This document shows positions 44,823 to 57,623 of a stretch of DNA of 64,000 nt, in pieces. Below the pieces are notes generated by a model, which saw only the letters and a list, made by a program, of their open reading frames with translations, made no database searches and was not told the origin of the DNA. The translations under genes and the position numbers were made by a program. The stretch's first letter is position 1, and each line of letters starts with the position of its first letter. Source of the DNA: Daucus carota subsp. sativus (taxonomy: Eukaryota; Streptophyta; Magnoliopsida; Apiales; Apiaceae); contig NC_030385.2 in the NCBI RefSeq assembly GCF_001625215.2, positions 18,159,135 through 18,223,134 of the forward strand. Reading direction: 5' to 3'.

Positions 44823-47123
44823 TGTGACATCCCTCAAATCCGGGGGTCTAGATCTGGTACCACGTGTAAATAAAAATAATTTAAAACCTGTAGTTTTGAG
44901 CCATTAAAAGAAAAATATTTTAAACCTGTATTTTTGGAAGAAAGTAAAAACAAGTATTTCTAAACCTGGATATATTTTTTTTTAAAAAAAAAAGGTTTTT
45001 AATTCAAAATTAATTTCACCCCCTGAAAACAGGATCGCATACAAGCTATAGCATTGAAATCAGAAACTAAAACTATAAAATCTTATTTACAAATTAAACT
45101 ACATTATCAGCTAGACCTCGATAAGAAGAGTAGCTGATAACCAAATAAACAAATCTAATTTCCAACTAAATTGAATTGCAGAACTCCAACTGCATCTAGT
45201 CTTAATGACATCATCCTGAATACTCTACCTGTCCATCTGCTTGAAACTCAACCACTTGCAATCCTTGCCTAGTCTTAAGTGAATCATCTTTATTCCTAGC
45301 TGAAAAGGGTTAGAAGGAATAGCAAGAATGAGCAATAATGCTCAGCAAGAATAATAAAATGAAATTGATATTTGTTGTACAGCAATGCCATAATAAAGAA
45401 GTGAAAATATTTAAAACTGCAGAAATGGATGTATAAGCAAATATCTCTTGAAGGCAGGGTAACTTCTTTTTAAACTATTCACAATTTTATTGGGCTTTAA
45501 AAATAATTGGACACCTGGCTATAACAGATGATCAGTCATGTTATAGTCCATAAACCAAGCTTTTTCAGCAAGGTTGACAAATATTACGAATTCCGGTAAT
45601 CCGGGCTTAAGGAGCCACCTTTCACGCTGGGCCGGTGCCCGAGCCTCTTACGCAAAAACAACCCAATAGTTTAATTTTTAAAACAATCTGCAGTTCCATC
45701 ATGTAATTCAAGAGCCAGAATAACATTTTGTTAAAACAATTTCTTTATGCATATCATAGTGTAGAGTCGATACCAAAAGTGTTATCCGTTCAACCAAAAG
45801 ATTTAAAAGTACTAGATATGCTTCACAGGAAAGTAATTGCAAATAATTTGAATCATGATATAAAGAAGGTTTTAGTATCTATAGGTACTAGAGGAGTAGG
45901 GTAGAAATACTTGCTTCCAAATTGCGAGAGAAAGGTAGAAGTACTTGCCTTAACTCCGGTGTCTAGCTCAGATTTATAATAATACTATATACCGCCATAT
46001 CATTCCATTCTGTCAGCTTCTGACAAGCTTTTATCTATAACAAATCTCCGCCCTACTTCAACTTGCAACACTACTTGGCTAATTCTGGATACCCATTTCA
46101 ATCACTTCTCGATCAATGCCTCGGTCAATGTCTTCAATTCCACTGATTTATAACTGGTGCAGGGCTATGGTGGTTGCCGGAAGGAGGAAGATACAGGCGG
46201 TGCCACAGTGGTGGTTCTGGCCGGAAGAGAAAGCGGCGGCAAAGACCCGGCGGCTGTAGCAACGGCAGGAGGAAGAAAGAGCAAGTACACGAGAGAGATT
46301 GATTGAGGAAAGAGGTGAGATTGAGAGTGATTTGGGAGAGGGAGAGAGACGAGAGTGAGAGATTAGAGAGACGGTGATGCTGAGCATAAAGGAAAGAAAA
46401 AAGAAATAAGAAAAGAAGTACTAAATAGACGGGGAGTATACGGGACACTGTTTTATGGCCTTTGGCTGCCACGAACCTTTTATTTTAAGCTGAATAATCA
46501 TCCAAACACTCGCTATTTAGTTGATTTACGGGATAACTCGCAATAAAACTTTCTCAAAAAATTACCAAACTAATTTTATAAATTACCGAATATTATAAAA
46601 CTAATAAAATAAAAGTTTCAGGATTTATAGAGCATTTTCGAAATTTATACAAAATTAAGAAGTTAGCTGCGTTTAGAAACTAATTAAAAAAAACATGACC
46701 TTACAGAAATAAGATTTTTAATATTTTAAAAACTCCTAAAAATATTTATTATCATTATTAAATAATTAAAAGATTTTTGAAATCACTTTCATATTTTCAG
46801 GAATTCATTTTCCTAAAGTCCGTTTTTAAGAAAATCATAAATATTTATAAAGCAACACAACAATTAGTAACAAATATACACACAAGCATAAGTTACATCC
46901 AGATGATAAACTTAAACCATAGAACAAGTAATTCATATATTTAACATGGTATTTAATTCAAAACAGACAACAAAATTTCGATACCCTAGTGAACCGGAAA
47001 AAATAATTTAAACATGTACTTTTAAAATTTATTAAACTAGAATAGAATAATATTTTATTCCGCATTTTCTAAAGAATCAAAAATAAACAACAAAATAAAT
47101 TTTGAAAAATCCGAGTCGTCACA
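44823..47123 (-). repeat. 5' LTR of G1, 2301 bp
   Basis: Minus-sense TGTGACGACTCGG...GGGATGTCACA. Homologous in inverted orientation to both ends of solo LTR S2. Contains a GC-rich patch (46140-46280) and a minus-strand frame (46134-46472) opening with a hydrophobic segment. Confidence 0.88.
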
Positions 47124-47901
47124 CCGTTACCATCCGTTAAAATTTTGACGGAAACCTCACTATGCGTCGTGACTTGGATTAAATAAATCCACCGTGGCAT
47201 GTACAGTCAGCTGAAGTGGCATTTTGGTTACTCAACTGACTACAAACTTGTAATTGGGTTATCAAACTCGAAAAACTTTCATTTAGGTAACTTTAAAAAT
47301 TGAAAAAAAAAATTAAAAGGAATTTCACAGAAACTTCTTACTTATTAATCTATTCTCGTGTTATATATCTTTTGGTCATTGTGGAAAAGTCCATCAAATT
47401 TTTAATGAGTTTTTTCAAAATAGCCTTAAGATATATAAAACGATAAGAGATAAACAAATATTAAGTTTTTGTCGGTGAAACTATTGATTTTATGTGTGTG
47501 TATTTGTTTCATTTGTTAATAAGTTTCAAAAATTTTAAGAGAGAAAAAATGGTGCTGCATGATAGTTTTTAATTCTTTTTTTTTCTTCAATTTTTTACGT
47601 ATATTATGATAAGTGACCTAAATGAAAGTTTTATGAGTTTGATGACCCGATTGTAAGTTTGTAGGCAGTTGAGTGCCCAAAATGTCGCTTCAGCTGATTG
47701 TACATGCCACGGTGGATTTATTTAAGCCAAGTGACGATGCTTAGTCAGCTTTCCGTCAAATTTTTAACGGAGTGTAACGGCTAATGACCTGAATGAAATT
47801 TTTTAAGAGTATAATGATGTGACTGAAAGTTTTTTGAGTTGGATGACCCAATTGCAAGTTTCTGATCAGTTGAATGACCAAAACGCCGTTTAACCCGTTT
47901 A

Positions 47902-48430
47902 TGTAGTAATATTTAGATATGATATTTATACGACTCAGTAGAAATAAATTTTTGTGCTAACATAAATTTTAATTCTAAAAGTTTATTCTTTCACAAAACA
48001 CAATAATTCTTTATTTTCAAGATTTTAATATCATATAATCTTTTAAAAAAGTTATTTAATTTTCTTTAATATCTTTTTTTGTTTGAAATAAAAATTAAAT
48101 TAAAATTTTAAGTTAAGTACAATGAAAATGATTATATTAAATTTGTGTAGTAATATTTGAAGTAATATAAGAGAATTAAAAATTAATATATATACATCGA
48201 ATTAGTTGTATTAAAAATTAATATAAAAATTAATTTGCACGGAAGACACATTGAAAAATATAAAATCTACGACAACAACAAAACAAAATAAAGACAATAT
48301 ACTAAAAATTTACATAATCGTACAAAATATTTGTTTTACGATATACGATTGAAAATTCCTTTTATTACTTTTTAATTTTTGCTTTCAAGAAAAAAAGTTA
48401 CTTTTTAATTTTTATATACGTTCTCAACTA
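47902..48430. other. AT-rich intergenic sequence
   Basis: About 530 bp, very AT-rich, with nothing recognised. Confidence 0.5.
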
Positions 48431-48572
48431 CTCCTTCCGTCTCATTTTAGTTGCCACATTTCTATTTTGTTGGTCAAATTGACTAAATTTTGACCAAAAA
48501 TTATGAATCACTCTTTCATTATTTTAAAAAACTGAAAATTACATCTTAAAATAGATTAAAAGTTATTTCCGA

Positions 48573-48616
<44 letters not shown>

Positions 48617-48709
48617 ATCAATTACTAAAATATTAATAAATTTTAGTTAAACTTTAGTTAATTTGACCGGTACAAAACCAAATATGACCGACTAAAATGA
48701 GACGGTCGT
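48431..48709. mobile_element. Stowaway-like MITE upstream of the phosphatase gene
   Basis: CTCCTTCCGTCTCATTTTAG at the left pairs with CTAAAATGAGACGG at the right. A TA microsatellite lies inside. The right terminus has decayed. It ends about 130 bp before the gene's ATG. Confidence 0.65.
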
Positions 48710-48837
48710 GATTAAAAGACAAATTATAAGTAACGAAACAAGCCGTGCCTCGCTGGGTGCTAAATCGTGGCTTAAAGTTTCAGTGACAAGTACAGGCCGC
48801 CCTTTGTGGATAGTTTCGGTGTTTAGTTTTGGCTGGG

Positions 48838-51800
48838 ATGATGGAGGGGAAAGTGATAATATTTGACTTTGATCGGACAATAATCTCGGACGATAGTGAC
48901 AGATGGGTCATTGTTCAAATGGGTCTTACCGATCTCTTCAATCACCTCCGGCTCACACTTCCTTGGAACGAACTCATGGTCTCTCTTTCCCCCCCTCTCT
49001 CTGTCTTTCTCTCCCTCTCTCTCTCTTACCTCTGCTTTTCATTTGTGATTGTTTCTCTGAAATAGTTAAGTTTTATACCAAAGATGTTGTTTGTTCTTTC
49101 TGATTAGGATCTGTTTGGGAGTGATTTTAAAAACAACTGTGCTAATTTTTTTGATATTTGCTGAATTATACTTTAAAAAAATAATTGTGAGGTTTGATAG
49201 TGAAATTAAATAATATTCTTGATTTTACAGTGAAATTTATGAAAGCTTCCCCAAAAGCTGAAAAACTGTTTTTCCCAGAAACATGCTAATAGCTGCTCTT
49301 CGAAAAAGCTGCTTTTAATTTACCGAAAAGTTTTTCACCGGCTTTTGAGCTAAAAAGCTGAAAAGATGCTGGATTTTTCGTTATTTAAATAGTGTTTCTC
49401 TCACTATATTGCTTTTAAAGATATTCCAGATATTTTTTTTTAATGATTATGTCTTCATTTCTTCTGTACTCGGGTACAATGATTGAATCATAGTCAGGGT
49501 AGGAACATCCTTTCGTAAATAAATAGTGAACAAAGTTCATCCATGATGAACTTTTTCCCATATAGTCAGGAATGAAATCATAGTGTAGTTCAATATAGTT
49601 GTCTTCATGGGTGGACTGTCGTAGGGGATAAGGTTGGTCTTAGCCCGGGTAACATTCCCATTTTCTAGTATATCTATAATAATTTTCTTGATTGGAAGAG
49701 CTCAGCCCGTGTAGACTGTAGTTAAATATGTTGAATTGTCCTATGAATAATCATAAGGAAACAAGAATTAACCATAGTTGTACACATGTGTGTGCAACAC
49801 TATAACTATAAACCAAACATTAAACTGTTTTCTTCCCTTCTCATTTAGGCTGATATACTGATCTTTAATATGTTTTTTTAATTTTTTATTTGATTATTGT
49901 GTAATTCATCTTACATATTATATAATATACACACTTGATATTACTTATGAAAATCTTATTCTAAATATGTATAATTTTATTTATAAACAAAGATTCTAGT
50001 TTATGGTTTATATATAACTAGTCAATATGTCGTCATTATAATATTTTTGTAGAAGTATACGTAAAATCGTAAACAAATCAATATTATATCATATTTTATT
50101 ATATAAATTAGTCAAAAATATATATTACATATTTCATCTTATATGAAAAAATTATTCTTCTTTATTGAATTTAAGATATTCATAGATATTTTACCCTCCG
50201 TCTGGTCCAATTTTACCCTCCGATCGGTACGATTTTTTCTATTTATATGGTGAAAAGAATTTGAGAATATAAAATAGGGAGAAAAGTAAGAATATTGGTG
50301 ATTGCGATATCTGTTAATACTCTGTTTTTTTATTTGACACTTTGACCTTTAACACACATCTTTAGGTTATTTGACCGGATAACTATATTTATTATTTTTA
50401 AAATTTTCTTTTTATGAGCAAAAATATGTAATCAAAATTTTAATTCACAAAAAAAAATAGTCACAAATAATTAATTTTATAGTTTAGTCAAAGCATCTAA
50501 AATTGTGTTACAAAAGTCAAGCGTCAAATAATAAAATGAGTAGTTAAATAATAGATTTGAAAAAATATATCAAAATTGCAGGGGGAGTAAGTTTAATAAA
50601 TATTATAAAAGTTCACTAATTTTAGAAAACCTTGAAATATAATAAAATTAAAATAAAAGTTTAAATAAATAGTTGGAATATATTATAACTACAAATGAAA
50701 TATGAGTTTTTTTTTTTTTTTTTGCAAATAAATGAAATATGAGTTTTATTAAATGAAAAATGAAATATGTTTATTTCAGTTACTTTGGATATTGATTAGC
50801 CAGCCCGGGTATATTCTGATGTGTGGGTCCGCCCCTGGTTGTCTTAACATTTATCTTGTCTCAAATTTTCATTAGACCCGTATTCACATGTTTCGACCCA
50901 TACTTTAAGTTATGTTTGTATCTTTATTTCACAAGTTATTGTCAAATTTTACATGCATTATTTGGTAAATTTTCATTTGTTTTACATATTATTCTAGAAC
51001 AGAATGTTGGAAGAGCTGCACTCAAATGGCAAAACTGTTGAAGATATAGTGCAGTGTTTGAAACAGGTTCCGGTTCATCCAAGGATTGTTGCAGCCATTA
51101 GATCTGTCCATGCTCTTGGGTATTGTACATCTGCTCTATTTTTAATGTCTAATTATATAGATAATGCAACTTCTCTTTCTTTGGTCAGAAATTAATAGTG
51201 CAACATAATGTCGGGAATTCAGATGTGATATGAAGGTATTGAGTGATGCAAACCAGTTTTACATTGAGACAATCTTGAAGCATCATGGAGTGCTTGACCT
51301 TTTTTCAGAGATCATCACGAATCCGACCTTTGTTGATGAAAATGGGAGGCTTGGGATCACTCCATATAATGATTCCTCAAATCCTCACAGTTGTAATCTT
51401 TGCCCTCCCAACTTGTGCAAGGTATGTTTTGTTCAATGCTATATACCTTATATGTGGTCTCTTGTGCTTTACATGGTTCCAGTGATATCACATACAGTAT
51501 ATTTAAGTTGATTAATTTTAGATCAGTAAAAAATTAAATTTGTTGATTCCTTTTTAAGAAATTGTTTTAGTAAGGCCACACTCATAAGATTGTAGTCTAT
51601 CTATTGTTTTTTTCATGTTTGTTGTCATTGATTGGCATTTGGTACAAAATGGCGCATCTATACTAAACTATAATAACCGATAAAATAGGGATAATTCGTA
51701 GTAGTGGTTTGGATAGATATTTTTTGTTATCACTAAATTACCCAATTACCCTATTCTATGCCTTTTTATAAAAACAAATAAAAAATTATACTATTTTACT

Positions 51801-54800
51801 CGGACTCTTCATTTTGTCTTCAAATACCCGTGTCAAAAACTCGACACTCGGACGGACACTTGGACTCAGACACTTATTTTAGGCAAAAAATGTTTACATT
51901 TTTAAAATATTACGAAGATTGTCCCATGGACATGTATTAATGTCGGACACTTCTAGTCGAGTCCGAGTAACATAGAAATTATATAAACAATGAGAGACAA
52001 ATCTACATGTCTCTTCTTAATTCTAATGTGTTCTACTCTTAAAGACAAACATGAACCATCATGTAACTCTTCTGAACTCTAATATATTCCACTCCAAGAC
52101 AAACACGAACTATCGTGTAATTTTTTTAACTCTAACGTGTTTTACTCCAGTAGATTCTTAATTCTAATGTGTTCTACTCTTAAAGACAAACATGAACCAT
52201 CATGTTACTCTTCTGAACTCTAATATATTCCACTCCAAGACAAACACGAACTATCGTGTAATTTTTTTAACTCTAACGTGTTTTACTCCAATAGAAACAT
52301 GTTGCTAATACTTGATAAATAATTGCATTGCTCGACACGTATTTTAAGGCGCATATAAAACATAGTTCCATAACTTTTTTCTGAAATTTTTCTTTTTTTT
52401 TTTTGTATAAAAATTTAGATAGTAAATATATGTTCAGAAGAAATAATTTATCTAACTATATTTTATTAGAGCATTAGAATGCGTGCCGAGCTCTCGTCCC
52501 CCGATGTAAACAATTGAGGGGATGGAGGGAGTATCTTTTACCTTACAAATGAAAGAGTAAAAAATATGAAAAATATGATTTTAAATTAATCAGAAAACAT
52601 ATAAAAATATATTAATATTAGGAAAATATTTATGGATAGATTATAAAAATGTTTATTGTTTATACTACCAATTCACGGTATAAAAAAACATTTTAAAAGC
52701 AAAAAATCTTAGAGAAAATATAAACAATCGATTAACTAATATCTAATCAAACTTCAATACATTATCATACAATTCCTCGTGCAAAATTTCGAATCACTAA
52801 ACCACTGATAAAATGTTCTTTAAAATTAAATTATAAGTGATAAATTTTAAATTATATACTCCCCGTTTTGCGCACGGGTTTAAGGCTAGTATTTATAAAA
52901 AACGAAAGAACTTGTTGGAGGTTGACCTTGCAATCTTGTTTGACAAAACTATAGTAAGATTGATCATATGTACCGAATTAAGGAGTCTCGTCCCATTCCT
53001 TCTATAGGCAAAAATATATTTACTACCACAGAAGTAGGAAAAAAGATGAGAGCCAAGTTGTAAGTTAATGGGGTAAAACTGTAAAAGAGTAAAATACTAA
53101 ATGTATGTTTCACCTATCATTGTCATCACTGCAACAAATTTCAATTAGCTAAGTCATTTACCCTGTAGTCAAGACAGTAGATAAGTGTAGACGGGATTAC
53201 ACTTTTGCCTGTCCATTTATGCATGACTTTTGATAGAATTCCGGAATTACATGGGTAAGAAAAGGTCACCTATGCTGTTTCAACTGGGTTTAGAGGAAAA
53301 TAGTGATAAGACTATACATATGCGATTCCCTCATTCTCTGAATTTAGAACATATATCGCACTGTTAACCCTTATTTAGTGGACCCACAAATTTAAGTACT
53401 AAACTCTGAGAAGTTTAAGCTGCAATGGGTGATTAATTACACAGAGAAGATTTCAATTGAGGGTACTAAATTTTGAAGCATCATGCATCCTCCAACTAAA
53501 ATAAAAAAATAAAAAAGAAGTTTTAAGACACAGATGGCACAAAACTGAAAGAAATCAGAAGACAGCGGATAAGGATGAAATGGAATAACAAATGAGTTGA
53601 GTGAGGAGCATTATGATGGCTAAATGGATTGCAAGTTTGAAAGGAGAACTTCACTTTAATTCCTCCACATCCATTGAAAATCAAGTATTTTAAACATATA
53701 TCTTAGATGAGTACTGTTTCACATTTGCGTGTAATAGTGGAAACTAAGTGACATCTACATTTTGGATCAAGGTATAGGACCTTGTAGATTGAAATATATT
53801 CCAATTCTTGCCCTTTAAGGGATGTCATTTTCTATTCTCTCTACATTTCCCTGTTTTGTTTAGTTGATTTATAAAATATAAAAAACACTGAGAGCTCAAT
53901 TAGACAGAGAACTCCTGATATCATGTGAACATAGATGAGGAAATATTTCTTGCCTTCTTATTTCTTATGAACCTTTGAATACATAATCTTCAATCTAAGC
54001 ATCAGGAATGTAAGAAACAACTACTAAAAGGGTTATTTTTAAAAATCTGCGGCTACTAGCAATAATTTTGCTTCTAACAGCTAGCTAAAATCTGCACCAA
54101 TTAGCAGGAAATATGCCATAATAAAAGCTAAAAATCTGCAATCAAACTACCGCTCTGTTGCCACGAAAATAGCTTTTAAGCAGCTGTTCCTAACTGCTTG
54201 TTTTGACTGCGTCTGTAATAATAATGACAAATGGGAATCACCTGGGCACTTTGCTGTTGGCCCGGCTTATTATTTATAATACCAAGAATATCTCCTGGAA
54301 GTTTTTTACTAGCTACTTTTTTCTCATTGCAATAAAGCCCCAATTCACATCGAAGAAAGAAAGATACATGGATTTTTTGGGGTCAGGCGTATTGCTCGCC
54401 CAGATCTTGAAGGTTCAATTTTCCAACCATACTGGGTTTATATTTGAGAACTTAGACACAAACTGAAGTTGACTGTAGGCTTATACAAAGTTTACAGTTC
54501 TTGTTAGTGGTCAAAGTTATATTCCTATGACAAAAGGACATTTACCCTAAACTAATGAATTACCCTTCGTCCTGACTATAAGAATTGAAGGAATGGTTAA
54601 TTTTATTTTATTTTTGCCAAAAAAGAATGGTTGATTGAGCGCGTCTCTATTGAACATTTTGATCTTGATTCCCCCTCATGCTAAATTTTGTATTACATAA
54701 AGTCCAACACCGTTGCCCTCTCTATGTGAGGTGGTTACATGGTTGATATTAGAAATACTGAAGACTACATAGAAGATAGGAACTTTGGTCTAGCAAGCGG

Positions 54801-56167
54801 TAACTGGCACTCGACTGCTTTCTGATTTAATCCTTACATGTTTTAGGTGATTTATTTGTTAGATAATGTTTTCTACTTAATGGGAAATAGCAGTTAAGGA
54901 GTAAACAATTTTAATTATCAATTTCCAAAGACGCATGCGATTTGGGGGAGATGGGCTCTTTCCCATGCAGAGTATTATCCTCGTCGTTCAAATTTTTGAG
55001 GAACCTTCCTTTGGTTTCTGCATACTGTCTGTTTATAGACTAGACTATACTACTATTTTTTAATGTCTATTTGTAGAATTTTAACTGTTCTATTCTTAAT
55101 GACTTTGGTTGCTATCCTCGTAGCACTCATGTCGACTTCAACATCTTAGTTGTGATCTACTAAAAGTGAGAGTTATATTGTAGACTATCACTAAATTGTG
55201 AATTGTAGCCTAGTAGCTATCTCTCTTCTCCTGGTAACAAGAATTTGATATTGAACCTTGTAGGAGTTTGTAATTGACCGATACCAATAAAGAGAAAGTC
55301 AAAAAATGAAAGAAGCATGTCCATTTTTGATGTGTACTAGTTAAGTATCTTGCAAATTGTAAGTTGTGTGGTTTGGTTCAAGTTTGAATCAGTTCTTACT
55401 TTTAATCACTGATCTTTAGTTAAAATATAGGTTCAGTCAGTTTGATTTTGTAACAAAAAGTTTTGGTTATTGTTTGACTGTTTTCATGTCAAATCTTACA
55501 ACTTTTCTTATGCATCTGCAAATGTTGTACTGCCAGTAACACTTTAATTAGGCATGTGATTGTGATAAATATCTTTTGTTAAGCAAATAAACCTACAGAG
55601 TAAAGAAAATTTCCATCAAAGTATATGCTCGTTGCATGTACATTACATAAGATCTGATGCAGATGTTCCAATTGAAATTACCACCATCTTGCCGTTTGGT
55701 GCTCCTTTATTATGTAGTAGTACTGAAGAAATCTAGAAACTTAAGCTTGTTGTCATGCATCTATTGAACTTTTATATTTAATTTTCATGTTTGTCTTTGG
55801 ATCCTCTGCCATTGTCTATAACACTGACAAAAAGTCAAAAACCATTGCTTCACTGTAGGGTCTTGTGATGGAGCAGATCCAAGCTTCTTGTTCCAGCAAG
55901 GGGAAATATATGTTTATCTACCTTGGAGATGGGAAAGGTGATTACTGCCCAACTTTGAAGCTTGGAGAAGGAGACCATGTGATGCCAAGAAAGAATTTTC
56001 CATTGTCTAAACTCATCTGCGACAATTCAACCCTTGTCAAAGCCGAAATTCATGAATGGGATGATGGAGAGGAACTTGAAGCAATCCTACTCAGGCTTAT
56101 TGAAGCTGAAACTAGCATCACAACTCCAAGTAGCAGAAGTAGCCATCTTTCTAGGTCATCTGATTGA
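48838..56167 (+). CDS. HAD-type phosphatase (thiamine phosphate phosphatase-like / PHOSPHO1-like), four exons, 256 aa
   Basis: Exons: 48838-48978, 50998-51119, 51223-51421, 55859-56167; GT-AG introns, and phases give 257 codons. HAD motif I DFDRT has nucleophile Asp10 and Asp12; SDANQF near 95 is motif II; GDGKGDYCP at about 177-185 supplies the metal-binding Asps. Two Cys pairs (CNLCPPNLC) are typical of the plant PHOSPHO1-like group, which includes thiamine-phosphate, phosphocholine/phosphoethanolamine and pyrophosphate phosphatases. The exact substrate cannot be told from sequence. Probably cytosolic, with no signal peptide. An upstream in-frame TTG is not taken as the start. Intron 3 is 4437 bp. 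Confidence 0.9.
48979..50997 (+). other. Intron 1 of the phosphatase gene (2.0 kb)
   Basis: Starts with a CT-rich stretch. Around 49110-49390 it has MITE-like GATCTGTTTGGGAGTG and repeated AAAAGCTG motifs, probably a decayed hAT-type MITE. The rest is AT-rich, with nothing recognised. Confidence 0.5.
51422..55858 (+). other. Intron 3 of the phosphatase gene (4.4 kb)
   Basis: No conserved coding sequence seen. It contains a 141-bp tandem repeat (52014-52295) and a Stowaway-like end near 52510-52535. The remainder is unique-looking AT-rich DNA. Confidence 0.6.
52014..52295. repeat. Tandem 141-bp duplication in intron 3
   Basis: Unit begins TTCTTAATTCTAATGTG; copies at 52014 and 52155, nearly identical. 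Each holds smaller echoes (CTCTAATATATTCCACTCC, CTCTAACGTGTTTTACTCC), so the unit itself grew from a shorter repeat. Confidence 0.88.
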
Positions 56168-56612
56168 AAACATTAGGCTATTTCAGTGACATTGCAATAC
56201 TTATTGTCGGGGGATGATTTGTCAAGATTTAAGAACAAGTACAACCGGACAAGCTATAAATTCAAAGGCTCGTCCCATTGATTCAAAGTACAACCGGACA
56301 AATCATAGTGACTTAGTATTGCAATATCACAATTACACTGTGTTACAATTTGATTGAGTGCATTGTGATTTGAATTTTAAGACGTGAAACATAGTGACTT
56401 AGTTTAATAAATATCAACCATTTTTTTTTCTTTTATGAATAATAGATATCGAACTTTATACTTGAACAAAACCCAGTATTTCTGGAGTTCAAGGAGGCTA
56501 GACAGTCAACAAGGCTGGGAGTCCTATTTTTTTTTGGCCAGCGCATTTCCACGAATAAAAGATAAGAGTTACTCTCTTAATTTTAATTGGAGTTACTCTC
56601 TTAATTTTAATT
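56168..56612. other. 3' flank of the phosphatase gene
   Basis: 445 bp; the stretch ACAAGTACAACCGGACAA(G/A) is roughly repeated (56233, 56287). No gene. Confidence 0.5.
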
Positions 56613-57008
56613 GGGTTAATTATCAAGTTGGTCACTGAAATGGGCTTAATGTATCAAGTTTGTCACTGAACTCAAAACGGTATCAAGATGGTCACTGAAC
56701 TCAAAACGGTATCAAGATGGTCACTGAAGTGGCCATAAATATCAAACAAGTACTTGAAATATGAGTTCAAGCAGTGAAAATATTATTTATAAAGTTTTAC
56801 TCACAAAATCAAGTAAAAAGTTATGACTTCTAATATTTATGATAATATATTTAGATTTTATCAAGTTTATTTATTCTTTATTTTTAACTAAAACAAAGAA
56901 ATTACTATATAATAAAATATAAATAATAAATAAACTTGATAGAATATAAATATATTATTCAGATGATAATATTAAGCCCACTTCAGTGACCAACTTGATA
57001 ATTAACCC
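56613..57008. mobile_element. MULE-type MITE (396 bp)
   Basis: Starts GGGTTAATTATCAAGTTGG, with an inverted copy at the right end (CCAACTTGATAATTAACCC). Target duplication TAATTTTAATT at 56602-56612 and 57009-57019. Its end is close to that of the MITE at 20924. A short internal duplication (AACTCAAAACGGTATCAAGA) lies near 56669 and 56699. Confidence 0.85.
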
Positions 57009-57078
57009 TAATTTTAATTTATAGATATATTACTTATTAAATTTAAGAGGTGTCTCCGAATACAACTATTCTCTAATT

Positions 57079-57623
57079 GGGTTTTATATCAAACTGGCCA
57101 CCCATTTCGTCAAAAAATCTCACTTGACCCACCTAAAAAATTTCGGACTCATTTAAGTCACTATAAACCAAATATATATCATTTTACCCACTTCATTATT
57201 CATACATTTTTACTTAATTATTTATAAAAAATTAACCGTTTATTTTTTTACTACAAAACCACTTCGAGTACTTTCATAATAGTTCCTGGTATTTATTAAA
57301 ATAATTTGGGAATTTCTAAAGCAACATAGCCATGTAGTTAAATAAAATATATAGTTATAGATATAGTTATATGATCATCCTAGCTATGTTGCTTTAGGAA
57401 CTCCCAAATTATTTTGATAAATACTTGGGACTATTATCAAAGTACTCGAAGTGGTTTTGTAGAAAAAAAATAAACGGTTGATTTTTTATAAATGTTTAAG
57501 TAAAGAGCTATGAATAGTGATGATATATATTTTGTTTATAGTGGCTTACATGAGTCCGAAATTTTTTGGGTGGGTTAGGTGAGATTTTTTGACGAAATGG
57601 GTGGACAGTTTGATATAAAACCC
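57079..57623. mobile_element. MULE-type MITE with near-full hairpin (545 bp)
   Basis: GGGTTTTATATCAAACTG in both arms; 10-bp duplication TTCTCTAATT at 57069-57078 and 57624-57633. Inner arms also pair (AAAGCAACATAGC), so nearly the whole element folds on itself. Confidence 0.88.

Larger units (their letters stand above)
39306..47123 (-). mobile_element. G1: Ty3/gypsy deletion derivative carrying a FAR1-related gene
   Basis: Full 5' LTR 44823-47123 (minus sense TGTGACGACTCGG...GGATGTCACA), primer site 44809-44820, polypurine tract at 40156-40162, truncated 3' LTR 39306-40150. The internal region (4.7 kb) has no gag or pol apart from a 39-bp pol tail. Instead it holds a plus-strand FAR1-related pseudogene with introns. 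LTR type, primer site and the pol tail indicate a Tekay/Del-like gypsy element (inference). It could only move using proteins from another element. Confidence 0.85.
39161..47901. mobile_element. Long-hairpin foldback/MITE element interrupted by G1
   Basis: The left arm is 39161-39305 and resumes at 47124; the right arm runs about 47560-47901. Outer sequence is AAA(T/C)GGCGTTTTGGTCA in both arms, and inner sequence (TAAATCCACCGTGGCATG) also pairs, so most of the roughly 900-bp element folds back. Target duplication not resolved. No coding region. Confidence 0.7.

Noticed and set aside
54203..54466. 87-codon frame in intron 3 of the phosphatase gene
   Set aside because: No recognisable domain, and it lies in an intron on the sense strand; probably chance.
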